A DNA stretch of 34,024 nt, taken from Verrucomicrobiota bacterium (GTDB lineage: Bacteria; Verrucomicrobiota; Verrucomicrobiia; Verrucomicrobiales; Verrucomicrobiaceae). Position 1 is the stretch's first letter. Every line of letters begins with the position of its first letter. The notes below the pieces were generated by a model, which was not told where the DNA came from, did not search any database, and worked only from the letters and a program-made list of their open reading frames with translations. Of this stretch, positions 1 through 8,323 are shown piece by piece. The position numbers and the translations under genes are program-made. The stretch spans positions 1 to 34,024 of the forward strand of contig VFKE01000017.1 of the NCBI GenBank assembly GCA_009885695.1, in the 5' to 3' direction.

Positions 1-53
1 AGCAGTTTCCGCTGTTCGCTCGACAGGGTGACGCCAGTGGTTTTTAGATTCAT
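1..53 (-). CDS. 5' end of an unidentified minus-strand gene (partial)
   Basis: Reading the minus strand from the ATG at 53 gives 17 open codons to the window edge, beginning MNLKTTGVTLSSEQRKL. It is too short to assign. No Shine-Dalgarno sequence is visible upstream. The start lies directly against the broken end of the FIST remnant, so this gene or its insertion may mark where that gene was cut. It could also be chance open frame. Confidence 0.3.
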   Translation of the reverse strand, partial: MNLKTTGVTLSSEQRKL

Positions 54-578
54 GCCGGACCATGGCAGGAAAATATCTATTGTCTAGACATTTCTGCGAC
101 AGAACACTACCAGAGTCTGTCGGACACGCAACGCGAGCAGGCCCAGGGCAACATCCTCGTCGGACTCGCGATGAGTGAATACGTCGAAGATTTTCATGCT
201 GGCGATTTTTTGGTGCGTTCGATCATCGGCGGAGATCCGAACAATGGCATCCTCGCCGTCGGCGCCATCCCGCGCGTGGGGCAGACCTTGCAATTCCAAC
301 TGCGCGATCGCGAGGCGGCGCACGCCGACCTGCGCAACATGCTGCGGCAAAAGCGCGCGGCACTCGATGCGCCGCCGTTTGGCAGCCTGCTCTTCTCTTG
401 CGCGGGCCGCGGGAAAAACCTTTTCGGCAAACCGAATCACGACGCCGCGCTGATCCAGACCATCTTCGTTGATGTCCCACTCGCCGGCCTGCTTTGCAAC
501 GGCGAGATCGGGACCGTCGGCGGAAAAGCGCACCTGCACGGTTTCACCGCCAGTGCAGCGTTTTTCGTGGCGTCGTGA
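48..578 (+). pseudogene. FIST-domain sensor protein, C-terminal remnant
   Basis: The frame is open from just after a stop at 45-47 to a TGA at 576-578. It reads like the second half of a FIST C domain: a segment with NILVGLAMSEY, then GDFLVRSIIGGDPNNG, then the hallmark FSCAGRG near the end and GEIG before the C-terminus. FIST proteins normally have a FIST N domain and a full FIST C domain and are thought to bind small ligands in signalling proteins. Here the N domain and the start of the C domain are missing. The first ATG in frame is at 171, which would give only 135 residues starting in mid-domain. I therefore call it a 5'-truncated pseudogene. The alternative is an expressed fragment from 171. 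An antisense frame at 84-539 is only its shadow. Confidence 0.65.
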
Positions 579-652
579 GTGTTACTAACAGCATGCCCGT
601 CGCTCTGGAATTATGATCTGCAGGTTGTGGGCATCAGCGCACGGTTGAACGA

Positions 653-763
653 GTGGCACAGGCTTCCAGAGCCTGTGTGTTGACCGGGCATTGTGCCGGG
701 TCTTGTTTCATCATGGCCCGATCAGAATGGTCGGGCTACACACAGGTTAAAAACCTGTGCCAC
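653..763. repeat. Palindromic dispersed repeat, copy 1 (about 111 bp)
   Basis: The element begins GTGGCACAGG (653-662) and ends with its exact reverse complement (754-763). Inside are smaller hairpins, each a half-palindrome with GGCTTCCAGAGCC-like or CAGGTTAAAAACCTG-like sequence, and CGGGCA/TGCCGG pairs. A second copy of the same architecture lies at 2469-2591. It sits 3' of both the FIST remnant and holA. No ORF or transposase is present, so if it is mobile it depends on an enzyme supplied elsewhere. Confidence 0.75.
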
Positions 764-769
764 ACACCG

Positions 770-1909
770 TCATGCCGCGCGGCGTTTACTCTTCGCGCCC
801 AGCATCCCGATCAACAAACGCTCCAGCACCAACTGCGAATCAAGTGCCGTGGTCACAAGCTTCAAGTTGGCATCGAGACAGGCGCGCAGTGCATCACGCA
901 ATTCGATCATGGTGAAACGCCGAGCCTCGTCGAGCGCCAGAAAAAGCGGATAGCCATTGATGCCGCTGCCGTCTTTCTTTTTCGGCAGATGTGCGGTCTG
1001 ATCCGCTGGCAGTCGATCCAGTGCGCCAACGAAGCCTTGGTAATTCCCGCGCGGCAATTTTGGGTGACTGGCCACAATGTCCGCCGCCAGCAGCAGGCTC
1101 CGCACCCTCGGCACGATGGCGCCGAGCAATATGCCCACGGGATTCTGCCCCTGATAAATCAACGTGCGCAAGAGTTCCAACGCGCGACGCAGATCGCGTT
1201 TTCCAATGGCGTTGCCTACTTCAAAGATGATCCCCGCACGGCTCAGCGGCACGATTGCGCGCACGTCTTCAACGGTCACGCGCTTGGCTTGGCCGAGGTA
1301 AAGCCCGATCTTCTCCAGTTCTGAATCAAGCTGCCGCGTGTCTTCGCCGGCAAGTTGCACGAACATATCCAGCGCATCGCCGTCGAAAGTGATCCCCATG
1401 TCACGCGCCCGTCGTTGCACGAGGGGCATGACCTCATCTTCCCAGCCCGTCTTGCTGGTGTCCGGCCGGTCGAACACGCGCAGATCGGCCAGTTTCTGGA
1501 TGCGCTTGTAGGCGGCGCGGCGCTTGTCCACCGCCGTGGCACTGAGAAGAAACTTCACCTCGGGCGGCAACTGCTTTTCCACATAATCCAAAATCGATTC
1601 AGCACCTTCAATCGCAGCGATGGTTTTTCCGACCTGGGTGTCGGCGAGGAAGTTCGCATTCTTCAACCACACCAGCTTGCCGCCGCCGAAAAACGGCAGC
1701 GTCTGCAGCGCGTCCATCGTGGCCCGCACGATGCGCTCGCAGTGCTCGGCATTGTCCGCCGCGCCATCGATGATATCCACCCCGAAGTCGCCCGCATCCG
1801 CCGGCGCCAGTTCGCGTGAGAGCGCCAGCGCCGTTTCTTTCACGCGCGACTCGTCCGTGCCGAGAACGGCGGCGAAGTTCGAGGACGCGGATTTCTTGGG
1901 CGGAGGCAT
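770..1909 (-). CDS. holA: DNA polymerase III subunit delta
   Basis: The product (379 residues from ATG at 1909) is the clamp-loader subunit that opens the beta sliding clamp. It shows the usual HolA layout: an N-terminal P-loop-like fold without a true Walker A (FAAVLGTDESRVKE), a middle part with LPFFGGGKLVWLKN, then ARDMGITFDGDALDMF and LAGEDTRQLDSELEK, and a C-terminal helical domain with LLRTLIYQGQNPVGILLGAI. The length is near the usual 340. A TTG nine codons upstream (1936) is in frame, but the ATG is preferred; neither has a convincing ribosome binding site. The gene diverges from the GAF gene. Its tail, SKRRAA, ends just short of a palindromic repeat, so transcription may end in that repeat. 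Confidence 0.9.
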   Translation of the reverse strand: MPPPKKSASSNFAAVLGTDESRVKETALALSRELAPADAGDFGVDIIDGAADNAEHCERIVRATMDALQTLPFFGGGKLVWLKNANFLADTQVGKTIAAIEGAESILDYVEKQLPPEVKFLLSATAVDKRRAAYKRIQKLADLRVFDRPDTSKTGWEDEVMPLVQRRARDMGITFDGDALDMFVQLAGEDTRQLDSELEKIGLYLGQAKRVTVEDVRAIVPLSRAGIIFEVGNAIGKRDLRRALELLRTLIYQGQNPVGILLGAIVPRVRSLLLAADIVASHPKLPRGNYQGFVGALDRLPADQTAHLPKKKDGSGINGYPLFLALDEARRFTMIELRDALRACLDANLKLVTTALDSQLVLERLLIGMLGAKSKRRAA

Positions 1910-1931
1910 GGCTGATGATTGGCGGGAAGAA

Positions 1932-2001
1932 GGCAACAGGCAAGAGGCGAAAGTGATGATGAGGTGGATTTTCTCTTGCCTCTTGCCTCCTGCCTTTTGC
2001 C
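1932..2001. repeat. GGCAAGAGGC-type imperfect inverted repeat
   Basis: The divergent holA/GAF spacer holds GGCAACAGGCAAGAGGC (1932-1948), facing a run of CTCTTGCC-like and CTCCTGCC-like units at about 1972-2001. The arms are imperfect and about 30 bases apart. It occupies almost the whole promoter space of both genes, so it could influence either promoter. Nothing else is recognised here. Confidence 0.45.
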
Positions 2002-2016
2002 CCGGATACTTCTCCC

Positions 2017-2466
2017 ATGAATGCCGCGATCACTTCACTCCTCTCCGATTCACCCATCGACTGGCAGGCCGTCCTAGATGCAGTCATCGCAGAATTTAAA
2101 GGTAGCACCGGCGCGCTGCACCGGCTCAATCCAACCACGAACCTGCTCGCGCTCGTAGCACAGCGCGGCATGCCGCCGCATCTAATGCCGGTCATCGACA
2201 ACATTCCCGTAGGCAAGGGGATCGCTGGTGTCGCTGCGAAACGCCGGGAGCCGGTGGAACTGTGCAATCTACAAGTCGATCTAGGTGGCGTGGCCAAAGA
2301 GGGTGCGCGAGCCACGAACGTTCAGGGTTCGCTGGCGGTGCCCTGCCTTTTCGGAGATGAATTGCGCGGCACCTTGGGCGTGGGCCTGATGACACCGCAT
2401 GATTTTACGGATGATGAGAAAGCGCGGCTGATGGAGATCGGTCGCGCGATGGCTGAGATGTTGTGA
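2017..2466 (+). CDS. Stand-alone GAF domain protein
   Basis: This 149-residue protein is almost entirely one GAF domain, a small-molecule-binding fold. Visible pieces are GSTGALHRLNPTTNLLALVA (about 30-50), IPVGKGIAGVAAKRREPV (about 68-85) and the last strands SLAVPCLFGDELRGTLGV with the helix FTDDEKARLMEIGRAMAEML. It has no output domain and no membrane segment, so it is cytosolic and must act through a partner. The GVAAKRREPVELCNL stretch resembles free-methionine sulfoxide reductase and phosphotransferase-type GAF domains only in a general way. I see no conserved cysteine triad that would identify fRMsr. The stop codon lies 2 bases before a palindromic repeat that separates it from transaldolase. 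Confidence 0.8.
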   Translation: MNAAITSLLSDSPIDWQAVLDAVIAEFKGSTGALHRLNPTTNLLALVAQRGMPPHLMPVIDNIPVGKGIAGVAAKRREPVELCNLQVDLGGVAKEGARATNVQGSLAVPCLFGDELRGTLGVGLMTPHDFTDDEKARLMEIGRAMAEML

Positions 2467-2468
2467 TG

Positions 2469-2591
2469 GTGGCACAGGCTTGCAGCCTGTGTGTTTTCCG
2501 CCGGTTTCCGGCGGATTGCGATCCTCGATTCCAACGCGATGAACCCGGGCAAAATGCCCGGGATACACACAGGCCGAAGGCACTGTGCCAC
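2469..2591. repeat. Palindromic dispersed repeat, copy 2 (about 123 bp)
   Basis: The outer ends are GTGGCACAGG (2469-2478) and a reverse-complement copy with one mismatch (2582-2591). Internal hairpins include CCGCCGGTTTCCGGCGG and CCCGGGCAAAATGCCCGGG. Its order of parts matches the copy at 653-763, while the centres differ. It fills the GAF-to-transaldolase gap and would separate their transcripts or form a structured 5' leader. Confidence 0.75.
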
Positions 2592-2658
2592 ATGCTGTGA
2601 CACAGGACGACTCGCTCCTTGCGCGCCGGAGCAATCCCCGTATTCTGCCTCCCCACTT

Positions 2659-3612
2659 ATGAACCAGCTCGACCAGCTCAAACAGCACACCGTCGTGGTA
2701 GCCGACACCGGCGATTTCGAAGCTATGCGCGCCTACAAGCCGCAGGACGCCACGACCAACCCCTCACTGATTCTCGCCGCATCGCAAAAGGCGGAATACA
2801 AACCGCTCGTGGACAAGGCTGTCGCGGATCACAAAGGCTCCGCGCTTAACGGTGTGAAACTCGCCGATTCGATCATCGACACCATTCTGGTGAACTTCGG
2901 CATCGAGATTCTAAAAATCGTTCCCGGTCGCGTCAGCACGGAAGTGGACGCGCGCTTGTCGTTCGACACCGCATCCACCATCGCGAAGGCCCGGCACATC
3001 ATCGGTTTGTATGAGAAGAACGGCATCGGTCGAGAGCGCATTCTGATCAAGATAGCCTCCACTTGGGAAGGCATCAAGGCCGCCGAAGTTTTGCAAAAGG
3101 AAGGCATCAACTGCAATCTCACGTTGCTTTTCTCACTCGCGCAAGCCGTGGCCTGTGCCGAGGGCGGCATCAAGCTCATCTCACCTTTCGTGGGCCGCAT
3201 TCTCGACTGGTTTAAAAAGAGCAGCGGCAAGGATTACTCACCCGCTGAAGATCCCGGCGTGAAGTCGGTCACGGAGATCTTTAATTACTACAAGCACTTC
3301 GGCCACAAGACGGAAGTCATGGGCGCAAGCTTCCGCAACAAGGGAGAGATCACCGAACTCTGTGGCTGTGATTTGCTCACCATCAGCCCGTCGCTCTTGG
3401 GTGAACTCCAGGCGGCGAGCGAGCCTATAATCAAAAAGCTCGACGCTGCGGCAGCGAAATCCGCGAAGATCGAGCGCATCAACTGTGATGAAAAATCCTT
3501 CCGCTGGATGCTCAATGAAGACGCGATGGCCACGGAGAAAACCGCCGAGGGCATCCGGAACTTTGCCAAGGACATCGTGAAGCTGGAGACGCAAATTCTT
3601 GCCGCAGTCTAG
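2659..3612 (+). CDS. tal: Transaldolase
   Basis: Transaldolase moves a dihydroxyacetone unit between sedoheptulose 7-phosphate and glyceraldehyde 3-phosphate in the cytosolic non-oxidative pentose phosphate pathway. At 317 residues it has the length of the classical TalB type rather than the short 220-residue type. Motifs seen are [20 protein letters not shown] and TNPSLIL near the N-terminus, DARLSFDT (about 95), [13 protein letters not shown] with the Schiff-base lysine (about 130), [28 protein letters not shown] and EVMGASFRN. The ATG at 2659 is chosen because family similarity begins there; upstream in-frame sequence is the palindromic repeat. A strong terminator follows 30 bases after the stop. 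Confidence 0.96.
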   Translation: MNQLDQLKQHTVVVADTGDFEAMRAYKPQDATTNPSLILAASQKAEYKPLVDKAVADHKGSALNGVKLADSIIDTILVNFGIEILKIVPGRVSTEVDARLSFDTASTIAKARHIIGLYEKNGIGRERILIKIASTWEGIKAAEVLQKEGINCNLTLLFSLAQAVACAEGGIKLISPFVGRILDWFKKSSGKDYSPAEDPGVKSVTEIFNYYKHFGHKTEVMGASFRNKGEITELCGCDLLTISPSLLGELQAASEPIIKKLDAAAAKSAKIERINCDEKSFRWMLNEDAMATEKTAEGIRNFAKDIVKLETQILAAV

Positions 3613-3642
3613 TTTTCAGCGATGCCAGTCATGTGTTAATGC

Positions 3643-3670
3643 AAGCCGCGCTCATTCGAGCGCGGCTTTT
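3643..3670 (+). terminator. Rho-independent terminator after tal
   Basis: An 11-bp perfect stem (3643-3653 with 3658-3668) closes a four-base ATTC loop and runs into TTTT. It starts 30 bases after the tal stop on the same strand. This is the clearest factor-independent terminator in the window. Confidence 0.85.
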
Positions 3671-3772
3671 CATTGGCCAGCGCTGGATTCATGCGCTGCG
3701 GATTCAACGGAGAATCGAAGTTGCCTTGCTCCACAAAACTGCAACAGTCTCACTCCGCTCTCCCAAGCCTCA

Positions 3773-5491
3773 ATGTCCGACACTCCCGAGCCTACGACTC
3801 CCGTTGACCTCTCCGATCTGCGCATGACGCCGAAGTGGGTGGCCGACTTTGGCAATGCACAGCCGCAGTTCCAAACCCACGAAGGTGAATCACATGATCG
3901 ACCGCGACGTGATCGCGATGGTCGCGGCGGTGGTGATCGCGGTGGATTCGGTGGCGGCAGAAGCGGACCTCCGCGTGGTGCAGGCGGAAGACCTCCCGGT
4001 GGCGGAGATCGCGGATCGCGCGCGGGCGGTCGTCGTGAAGGCGGACCGCCGCGTGCCGGACAGCGCGATGACCGGCGCGAGCGTGGCGGATTTGGCAGGG
4101 ACAGAGATCAGGGACCACGTTTTGAAAATCCCCCGGTGGTTCAAGGGCTGGTCGTATTGATCGAACCGGACATCAAAGCCGTGGAAGCGATGGCCAGCAT
4201 GATTCGCAGCGCGGGGAAAGCTTACAGCGTGTTCGATGCCGCGAAGCTCGTGCTCTCCAGCGGAGACCGTTTCGATATCACCTTCACGATTGATGCGCCG
4301 AACGCGCCCAAGTTTGCAACGGTGCCCGCCGATGGTTCAGTTTGGCTCACCCGTGAGGATGCCTTGGCGCATCTCATGCAAAGCAACGTTCTCGATCAGT
4401 ATTATCGCGCCGAGGAAGTTGAACTCGAAGAACCCAAGGGCATGTTCACCAGCATCGCCATCTGTGGATTCAGCGGTGAACTGCTCGGCCCGCCCAATCA
4501 TCACAGCTATCAGGCCACCCTGCACCGGATCCATCGCGAAGGATTCAGCAACATCCATTTCGAGGATTTCAAGCGTCGCGTGCGCACGGATTCCAGCCCG
4601 GAAGCCGTCGAGAAATGGAAGGAATCGCAAAGGCGCGGCAGGCAGTGGATCGATCTCAAGGCTGAAGTCCCCGAGGGTGGTGAAGCCCCCCGGTTTAAGA
4701 CGCGCGCGGAAGTGGACACCCATTTCCGCACGCATCACGCGGATTCTTTGCTGGGTGAAACCGCCCGCGCGACTGTGCCTGGCAATATTCCGAAAAAGAA
4801 CCTGCCGCCCACGCTTTACTTCGCGCTGCGCCGGTCGGTGGACGAAGCCCGCAAGCATCTGCTCGGCATCGCGCAGCAGCTTTGCGTCGGATTTGAGAAG
4901 CAGGGGCTGAAGCTCTTCAAGCGCCGGGGAGGAAAACTCTGGGTTAGTCGCACAAGGCCGAAGCTGATCGATAGCAGCGTGGTGCTCTCCGATCGCATTT
5001 CGAAGATGATCGAGCTGGTGAAAACAAAGCCCGGCATCCATGTGAAAGAGCTGGTCGAAACCATCGCGCCCGGAGAAGAAACGCCTCCACAGCAAGCCGC
5101 CGGATGCGCGGAGGCTGAAACCGCGCCCGTGGCGGAAACAAAGCCAAGCCCCCTTGCGCAAGAATGCATCCAAGTGCTGAAGGATCTATACTGGCTCAAC
5201 AGCGAAGGATACCTCGTCGAATATTCTGACAGCGCCGTGTTTATCGGTGTCATGGAGCCACCGCCCGCGAAACCGAAAGCGGCGAAGCCAGTCGTGGATG
5301 CCGGGCAGGTTGAAATCAAAATCGACGAGGCAACGACTACGCTAGAAGTCATATCACCTCCATCAGCAACAGCAGAGAATGTGGATATGAGCGAGGAGCC
5401 AATAAAACACATGGCCGGATCGGATGAAGATTTCATCATCGACCCGCCTGAGGTGGCGTCCTCCCCTGAGAATGCCGAGAACGCGCCCTAG
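3773..5491 (+). CDS. RGG-rich protein of unknown function
   Basis: This 572-residue soluble protein is not one I recognise. After a short start ([15 protein letters not shown]) comes a low-complexity Arg/Gly stretch at about 43-117 with several RGG and RGGF motifs, as in RNA-binding proteins. Then comes a well-ordered part (about 120-400) with [46 protein letters not shown] and the tail [21 protein letters not shown]. The last 170 residues are poorer in order, with a helical [16 protein letters not shown] and an acidic C-terminus. RGG stretches suggest RNA binding, which is inference. Start at ATG 3773 follows the terminator region; upstream in-frame sequence looks non-coding. The stop codon TAG overlaps the hscA stop on the other strand. 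No membrane segment or signal peptide is seen. Confidence 0.85.
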   Translation: MSDTPEPTTPVDLSDLRMTPKWVADFGNAQPQFQTHEGESHDRPRRDRDGRGGGDRGGFGGGRSGPPRGAGGRPPGGGDRGSRAGGRREGGPPRAGQRDDRRERGGFGRDRDQGPRFENPPVVQGLVVLIEPDIKAVEAMASMIRSAGKAYSVFDAAKLVLSSGDRFDITFTIDAPNAPKFATVPADGSVWLTREDALAHLMQSNVLDQYYRAEEVELEEPKGMFTSIAICGFSGELLGPPNHHSYQATLHRIHREGFSNIHFEDFKRRVRTDSSPEAVEKWKESQRRGRQWIDLKAEVPEGGEAPRFKTRAEVDTHFRTHHADSLLGETARATVPGNIPKKNLPPTLYFALRRSVDEARKHLLGIAQQLCVGFEKQGLKLFKRRGGKLWVSRTRPKLIDSSVVLSDRISKMIELVKTKPGIHVKELVETIAPGEETPPQQAAGCAEAETAPVAETKPSPLAQECIQVLKDLYWLNSEGYLVEYSDSAVFIGVMEPPPAKPKAAKPVVDAGQVEIKIDEATTTLEVISPPSATAENVDMSEEPIKHMAGSDEDFIIDPPEVASSPENAENAP

Positions 5492-7260
5492 CCCAGCTTC
5501 CGCTCCAGCGCCGCCTCCATCGCGCGCTCCACAAGCAGCACAGCGAGCGACTGTGTCGCGTCATCCAGTGATTGATTCGCCGCTTTCAACTTCTTCACAT
5601 CATGCGGTTCGTGATTGATTGAATCGCGCACCTGCGCAGCGCAGGATTTGATTTTGTGCAGCTCGTCTTCAATGAGCAAGGTGCCACACTGGGCGAGAGC
5701 CTCAGCAACAGCTACCAGCAGTTCCTCGCCCTTCAATCGAGACTCGGTCCAGATCCGTTCATTCATGTCCTCGAAGGCGTGGTCCACACTCTCGGCGATC
5801 ATCTGCTCTACCTGGGCATCGTCCACATTCACAGCGGAGCTTTGAATCTCCAGCACGGTGTCGGCCTTGGTCGCGGTGTTGCGCGTCAGCACCTGCAAGA
5901 TGCCATTGGCGTCGAGGGAGAACTGCACACCTACCCGGGCACTGCCCTTCGGTCCTGAAGGAAACAGCACGGCGATGCGCCCCAGTTCCCAGTTGTCTTT
6001 CGCGAGTTCGCGCTCGCCCTGGAGCACGCGGATCAGCATTTCGCTTTGGTTGGTCACGGCGTTGGTGAACATTTCGCCGGCCTTGCAGGGAAGGGTGGTG
6101 TTGCGCGGGATGATGACATTCATCAGCCCACCGAAAGTTTCGATGCCCAGCGACAGCGGTGTGACATCCAGCAGCACCACGTTGCGCAATGAACCGCTCA
6201 AGATGCCGGCCTGGATGACCGCGCCCATCGCCACAGCTTCATCCGGATTCTGCGAGATGTTTGGCTCTTTGCCGAAGATATCTGCCACGATGCGCCGCAC
6301 CAGAGGCATGCGCGTGGAACCGCCCACGAGGATGACTTCATCGAGTTGGTCTGGCTTGAGATTAGCATCGGTCAGCGCCCGGAGGCAGTGTCGGCGAGTG
6401 CGCTCGATCAAGGGCAGTGCGATTTTTTCCAGATCGGTGCGCGTGGTGCGGACGGAGAGGTGTTTCTGTGAATCAAGGAATGGAATCTCGATGGTGACTT
6501 CATCGTGCGATGAGAGTTTTTTCTTTGCCGTCTCAGCGGCATCTCGTAGCCAGGGCATCTTGCCCTTGATGATTTCAAGCGAGGGCAAGATGCCCTGGCT
6601 ACGAATCCAATCTGCAAAGGCACGGTCAATGTCGTCGCCGCCGAGTTGGGTGTCGCCCGCGGTCGCCAGCACCTGGAACACACCGTCGCGCATTTCGAGG
6701 ATTGAAATATCGAAGGTCCCGCCGCCGAGATCATAGACCGCGATCTTTTTCCGCTCCTCCAGCTTGTCCAATCCGTAGGCCAGCGCGGCGGCGGTTGGCT
6801 CGCTGAGAATGCGCTCCACCGTGAGTCCGGCAAGTTCACCTGCGCGCTTCGTGGCCTGGCGCTGGGCATCGTTGAAGTAAGCCGGCACGGTGATGACTGC
6901 GCGAGAAACTTCCATTTCCAGTGCGCGCTCAGCGATGTTCTTCAAGTGCCGCAGGATGTCGGCGGAAACATCGACCGGTGTTTTTCCAATCCCCGTCAAG
7001 TCATACGATGGCTTCCAGTCGCCTTCGCCTTGGCGCCGTCCGATGAGCCGTTTCACGGAACTCACTGTGCGCTCTGGATCCAGCGCGCGCTGCCGCAGTG
7101 CCCTTGCGCCGACAGTGACTGCTCCCTCTTTCGCATAATGCGCCACTGATGGCGTGAGCCGGCTGCCCTCGGCATCGGCCAGCAAGATCGGAAAGCCGCT
7201 GTCCACCACGCCGACTAGTGAGTGGGTGGTGCCAAGATCAATGCCGAGGATTGCACTCAT
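5488..7260 (-). CDS. hscA: Hsp70-family chaperone, HscA-like
   Basis: The 590-residue product is an ATP-driven Hsp70. Nucleotide-binding motifs are intact: [12 protein letters not shown] (6-17), [17 protein letters not shown] (122-138), [13 protein letters not shown] (175-187) and [13 protein letters not shown]. The substrate domain includes [14 protein letters not shown] and [10 protein letters not shown]. It is shorter than DnaK (about 640) and lacks a long C-terminal tail. It follows a J-protein and an IscA gene, so a role in iron-sulfur cluster transfer is likely; a general DnaK paralogue is the alternative. ATG 7260 gives the usual start just before the phosphate-1 loop and lies 8 bases after the hscB stop. 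Residues about 219-239 are encoded by a 61-base perfect-arm palindrome, yet the frame stays open. The stop overlaps the convergent RGG gene. Confidence 0.9.
   Translation of the reverse strand: MSAILGIDLGTTHSLVGVVDSGFPILLADAEGSRLTPSVAHYAKEGAVTVGARALRQRALDPERTVSSVKRLIGRRQGEGDWKPSYDLTGIGKTPVDVSADILRHLKNIAERALEMEVSRAVITVPAYFNDAQRQATKRAGELAGLTVERILSEPTAAALAYGLDKLEERKKIAVYDLGGGTFDISILEMRDGVFQVLATAGDTQLGGDDIDRAFADWIRSQGILPSLEIIKGKMPWLRDAAETAKKKLSSHDEVTIEIPFLDSQKHLSVRTTRTDLEKIALPLIERTRRHCLRALTDANLKPDQLDEVILVGGSTRMPLVRRIVADIFGKEPNISQNPDEAVAMGAVIQAGILSGSLRNVVLLDVTPLSLGIETFGGLMNVIIPRNTTLPCKAGEMFTNAVTNQSEMLIRVLQGERELAKDNWELGRIAVLFPSGPKGSARVGVQFSLDANGILQVLTRNTATKADTVLEIQSSAVNVDDAQVEQMIAESVDHAFEDMNERIWTESRLKGEELLVAVAEALAQCGTLLIEDELHKIKSCAAQVRDSINHEPHDVKKLKAANQSLDDATQSLAVLLVERAMEAALERKLG
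6544..6604. repeat. Perfect palindrome inserted in frame in hscA
   Basis: Positions 6544-6566 and 6582-6604 are exact 23-base reverse complements around a 15-base spacer. The core, CCAGGGCATCTTGCCCT, is the kind of sequence found in dispersed palindromic elements. It lies wholly inside the hscA coding region, just after the conserved GGDD segment, and is translated in frame without a stop. The mRNA would carry a very strong hairpin here. Confidence 0.9.
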
Positions 7261-7268
7261 CAGTGAAT

Positions 7269-7820
7269 TTACATCAAGGCCAGCAAGCTTTCTCTCACCT
7301 GCGTCTGCCATTTAGCAAGGTAGGCGAATTTCGCCTGTAAAACGCCAAGCTGTTTCCAATCCATGCTGGCATCAAGCCCTGGCAATTCAGCCTCCATTTC
7401 CTTGCGGCGGCGGTCGAGTTCAAATCCAATGCGCTCCAGTGATTCACGCTGCTGCATTTCCTCGTTCGCGAGCAAGGCCTTCGACAAGGCGGTCTGCGCT
7501 TTTAACTTTCGGTCAATGAATTTGGCTGAAGCTTCCAGTGCTGCGCCCAGTTCCGAAAACAAGCTCATCATGCCTTCATCGATTGGCACGGTGCGCCATT
7601 GCTTGGCATCCACTGGCGCGGCGAGTTCCAGCAGATGTTTCAGTCGCTTGTCCGTAGCGCGCAAAATTTCATAAGCGGCATTCACCTCAGCGGCCCTTGA
7701 TTCGTCGCCGCCGTGATCGGGATGCGCGGCGCGGCTGTGAGCGGCATAGGCTTTTTGCAGTGCCCCCTCATCCAGCGCGGCGCGGCGCGTGAAATTCAGT
7801 GTCTTGTAAGCGTCGAACAT
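7269..7820 (-). CDS. hscB: J-domain co-chaperone, HscB-like
   Basis: This 183-residue protein has an N-terminal J domain (about 1-65) with the HPD tripeptide at 33-35 that triggers Hsp70 ATP hydrolysis, and a C-terminal helical part (about 85-183) like that of HscB, which grips the scaffold IscU. HscB proteins are about 170-180 residues, which matches. The C-terminal half carries long Lys/Glu-rich helices such as [19 protein letters not shown]. It is translated from ATG 7820, and its stop is 8 bases from the hscA start, so the two are co-transcribed and probably coupled. I do not see the cysteine tetrad found in some eukaryotic HscB proteins. Confidence 0.85.
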   Translation of the reverse strand: MFDAYKTLNFTRRAALDEGALQKAYAAHSRAAHPDHGGDESRAAEVNAAYEILRATDKRLKHLLELAAPVDAKQWRTVPIDEGMMSLFSELGAALEASAKFIDRKLKAQTALSKALLANEEMQQRESLERIGFELDRRRKEMEAELPGLDASMDWKQLGVLQAKFAYLAKWQTQVRESLLALM

Positions 7821-7832
7821 ATTCTACGTTGC

Positions 7833-7852
7833 AAGCGACGTGGGCGTCGCTT
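7833..7852. repeat. Small hairpin between iscA and hscB
   Basis: AAGCGACG (7833-7840), TGGG loop, and CGTCGCTT (7845-7852) form an 8-bp stem filling most of the 32-base gap. Sequence of the same kind (AAGCGACGCC) recurs near 28524 after actP. In the operon transcript it could tune the relative yield of the two genes. Confidence 0.5.
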
Positions 7853-8230
7853 CTACGCCGCGAAACTCTCGCCGCAGGAACAGGTCACGACGGCATTGGG
7901 ATTCTTCACCTTGAAGCCGCCTTGCTGGAGGTCATCGCTGAAATCCAGTTCACTGCCGCTGACGAACAGGGCGCTCTTGGGATCGATCACAACCCGCACA
8001 TCGCTGGAGACGACCATGATGTCGCGGTTCGCTGGACCATCGACGAGATCCATCTTGTATTGCAACCCGGAACAGCCGCCGCCGACTACCGCAATGCGCA
8101 GCGCGCCGTGTTCCGCACGGCCCTGCTTTTTTAAGAGGCCGAGCAGCCGCAACGATGCGTTGGGCAGCACCTTGATGAGCTTTTCGTTGCCGAGCTTGTA
8201 TTCTGGGGACTGGGCGGCTGCGACGGTCAT
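7853..8230 (-). CDS. iscA: IscA/HesB-type iron-sulfur carrier
   Basis: The 125-residue product has the three conserved cysteines of A-type carriers: C53 in GGGCSGLQY and C117/C119 in VTCSCGESF. They bind iron or a cluster that is passed to target enzymes. Further family features are KLIKVLPNASLRLLGLLKK at the N-terminus and SGSELDFSDDLQQGGFKVKNPNA before the final pair. The start is uncertain: ATGs at 8230, 8236 and 8278 are in frame. The last would add a hydrophobic stretch unusual for this cytosolic family, so 8230 is chosen. It heads the iscA-hscB-hscA unit; no iscU, iscS, iscR or ferredoxin gene is adjacent. Confidence 0.9.
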   Translation of the reverse strand: MTVAAAQSPEYKLGNEKLIKVLPNASLRLLGLLKKQGRAEHGALRIAVVGGGCSGLQYKMDLVDGPANRDIMVVSSDVRVVIDPKSALFVSGSELDFSDDLQQGGFKVKNPNAVVTCSCGESFAA

Positions 8231-8323
8231 GGACATGGAGATGATAGTGGCAAAGAAGCGGAGAAGCAAAGGCTCCATTGAGCCCCTGACTACTAAATGC
8301 GGGGTTAAGCGGCTGCGTCTTTT

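Noticed and set aside
2491-2658. N-terminal extension of transaldolase
   Set aside because: The in-frame sequence comes from the palindromic repeat and family similarity starts at ATG 2659.
4337-5173. Minus-strand open frame (278 codons) opposite the RGG protein
   Set aside because: It shows no motif, and the plus-strand frame is longer, begins after a terminator and has ordered domains.
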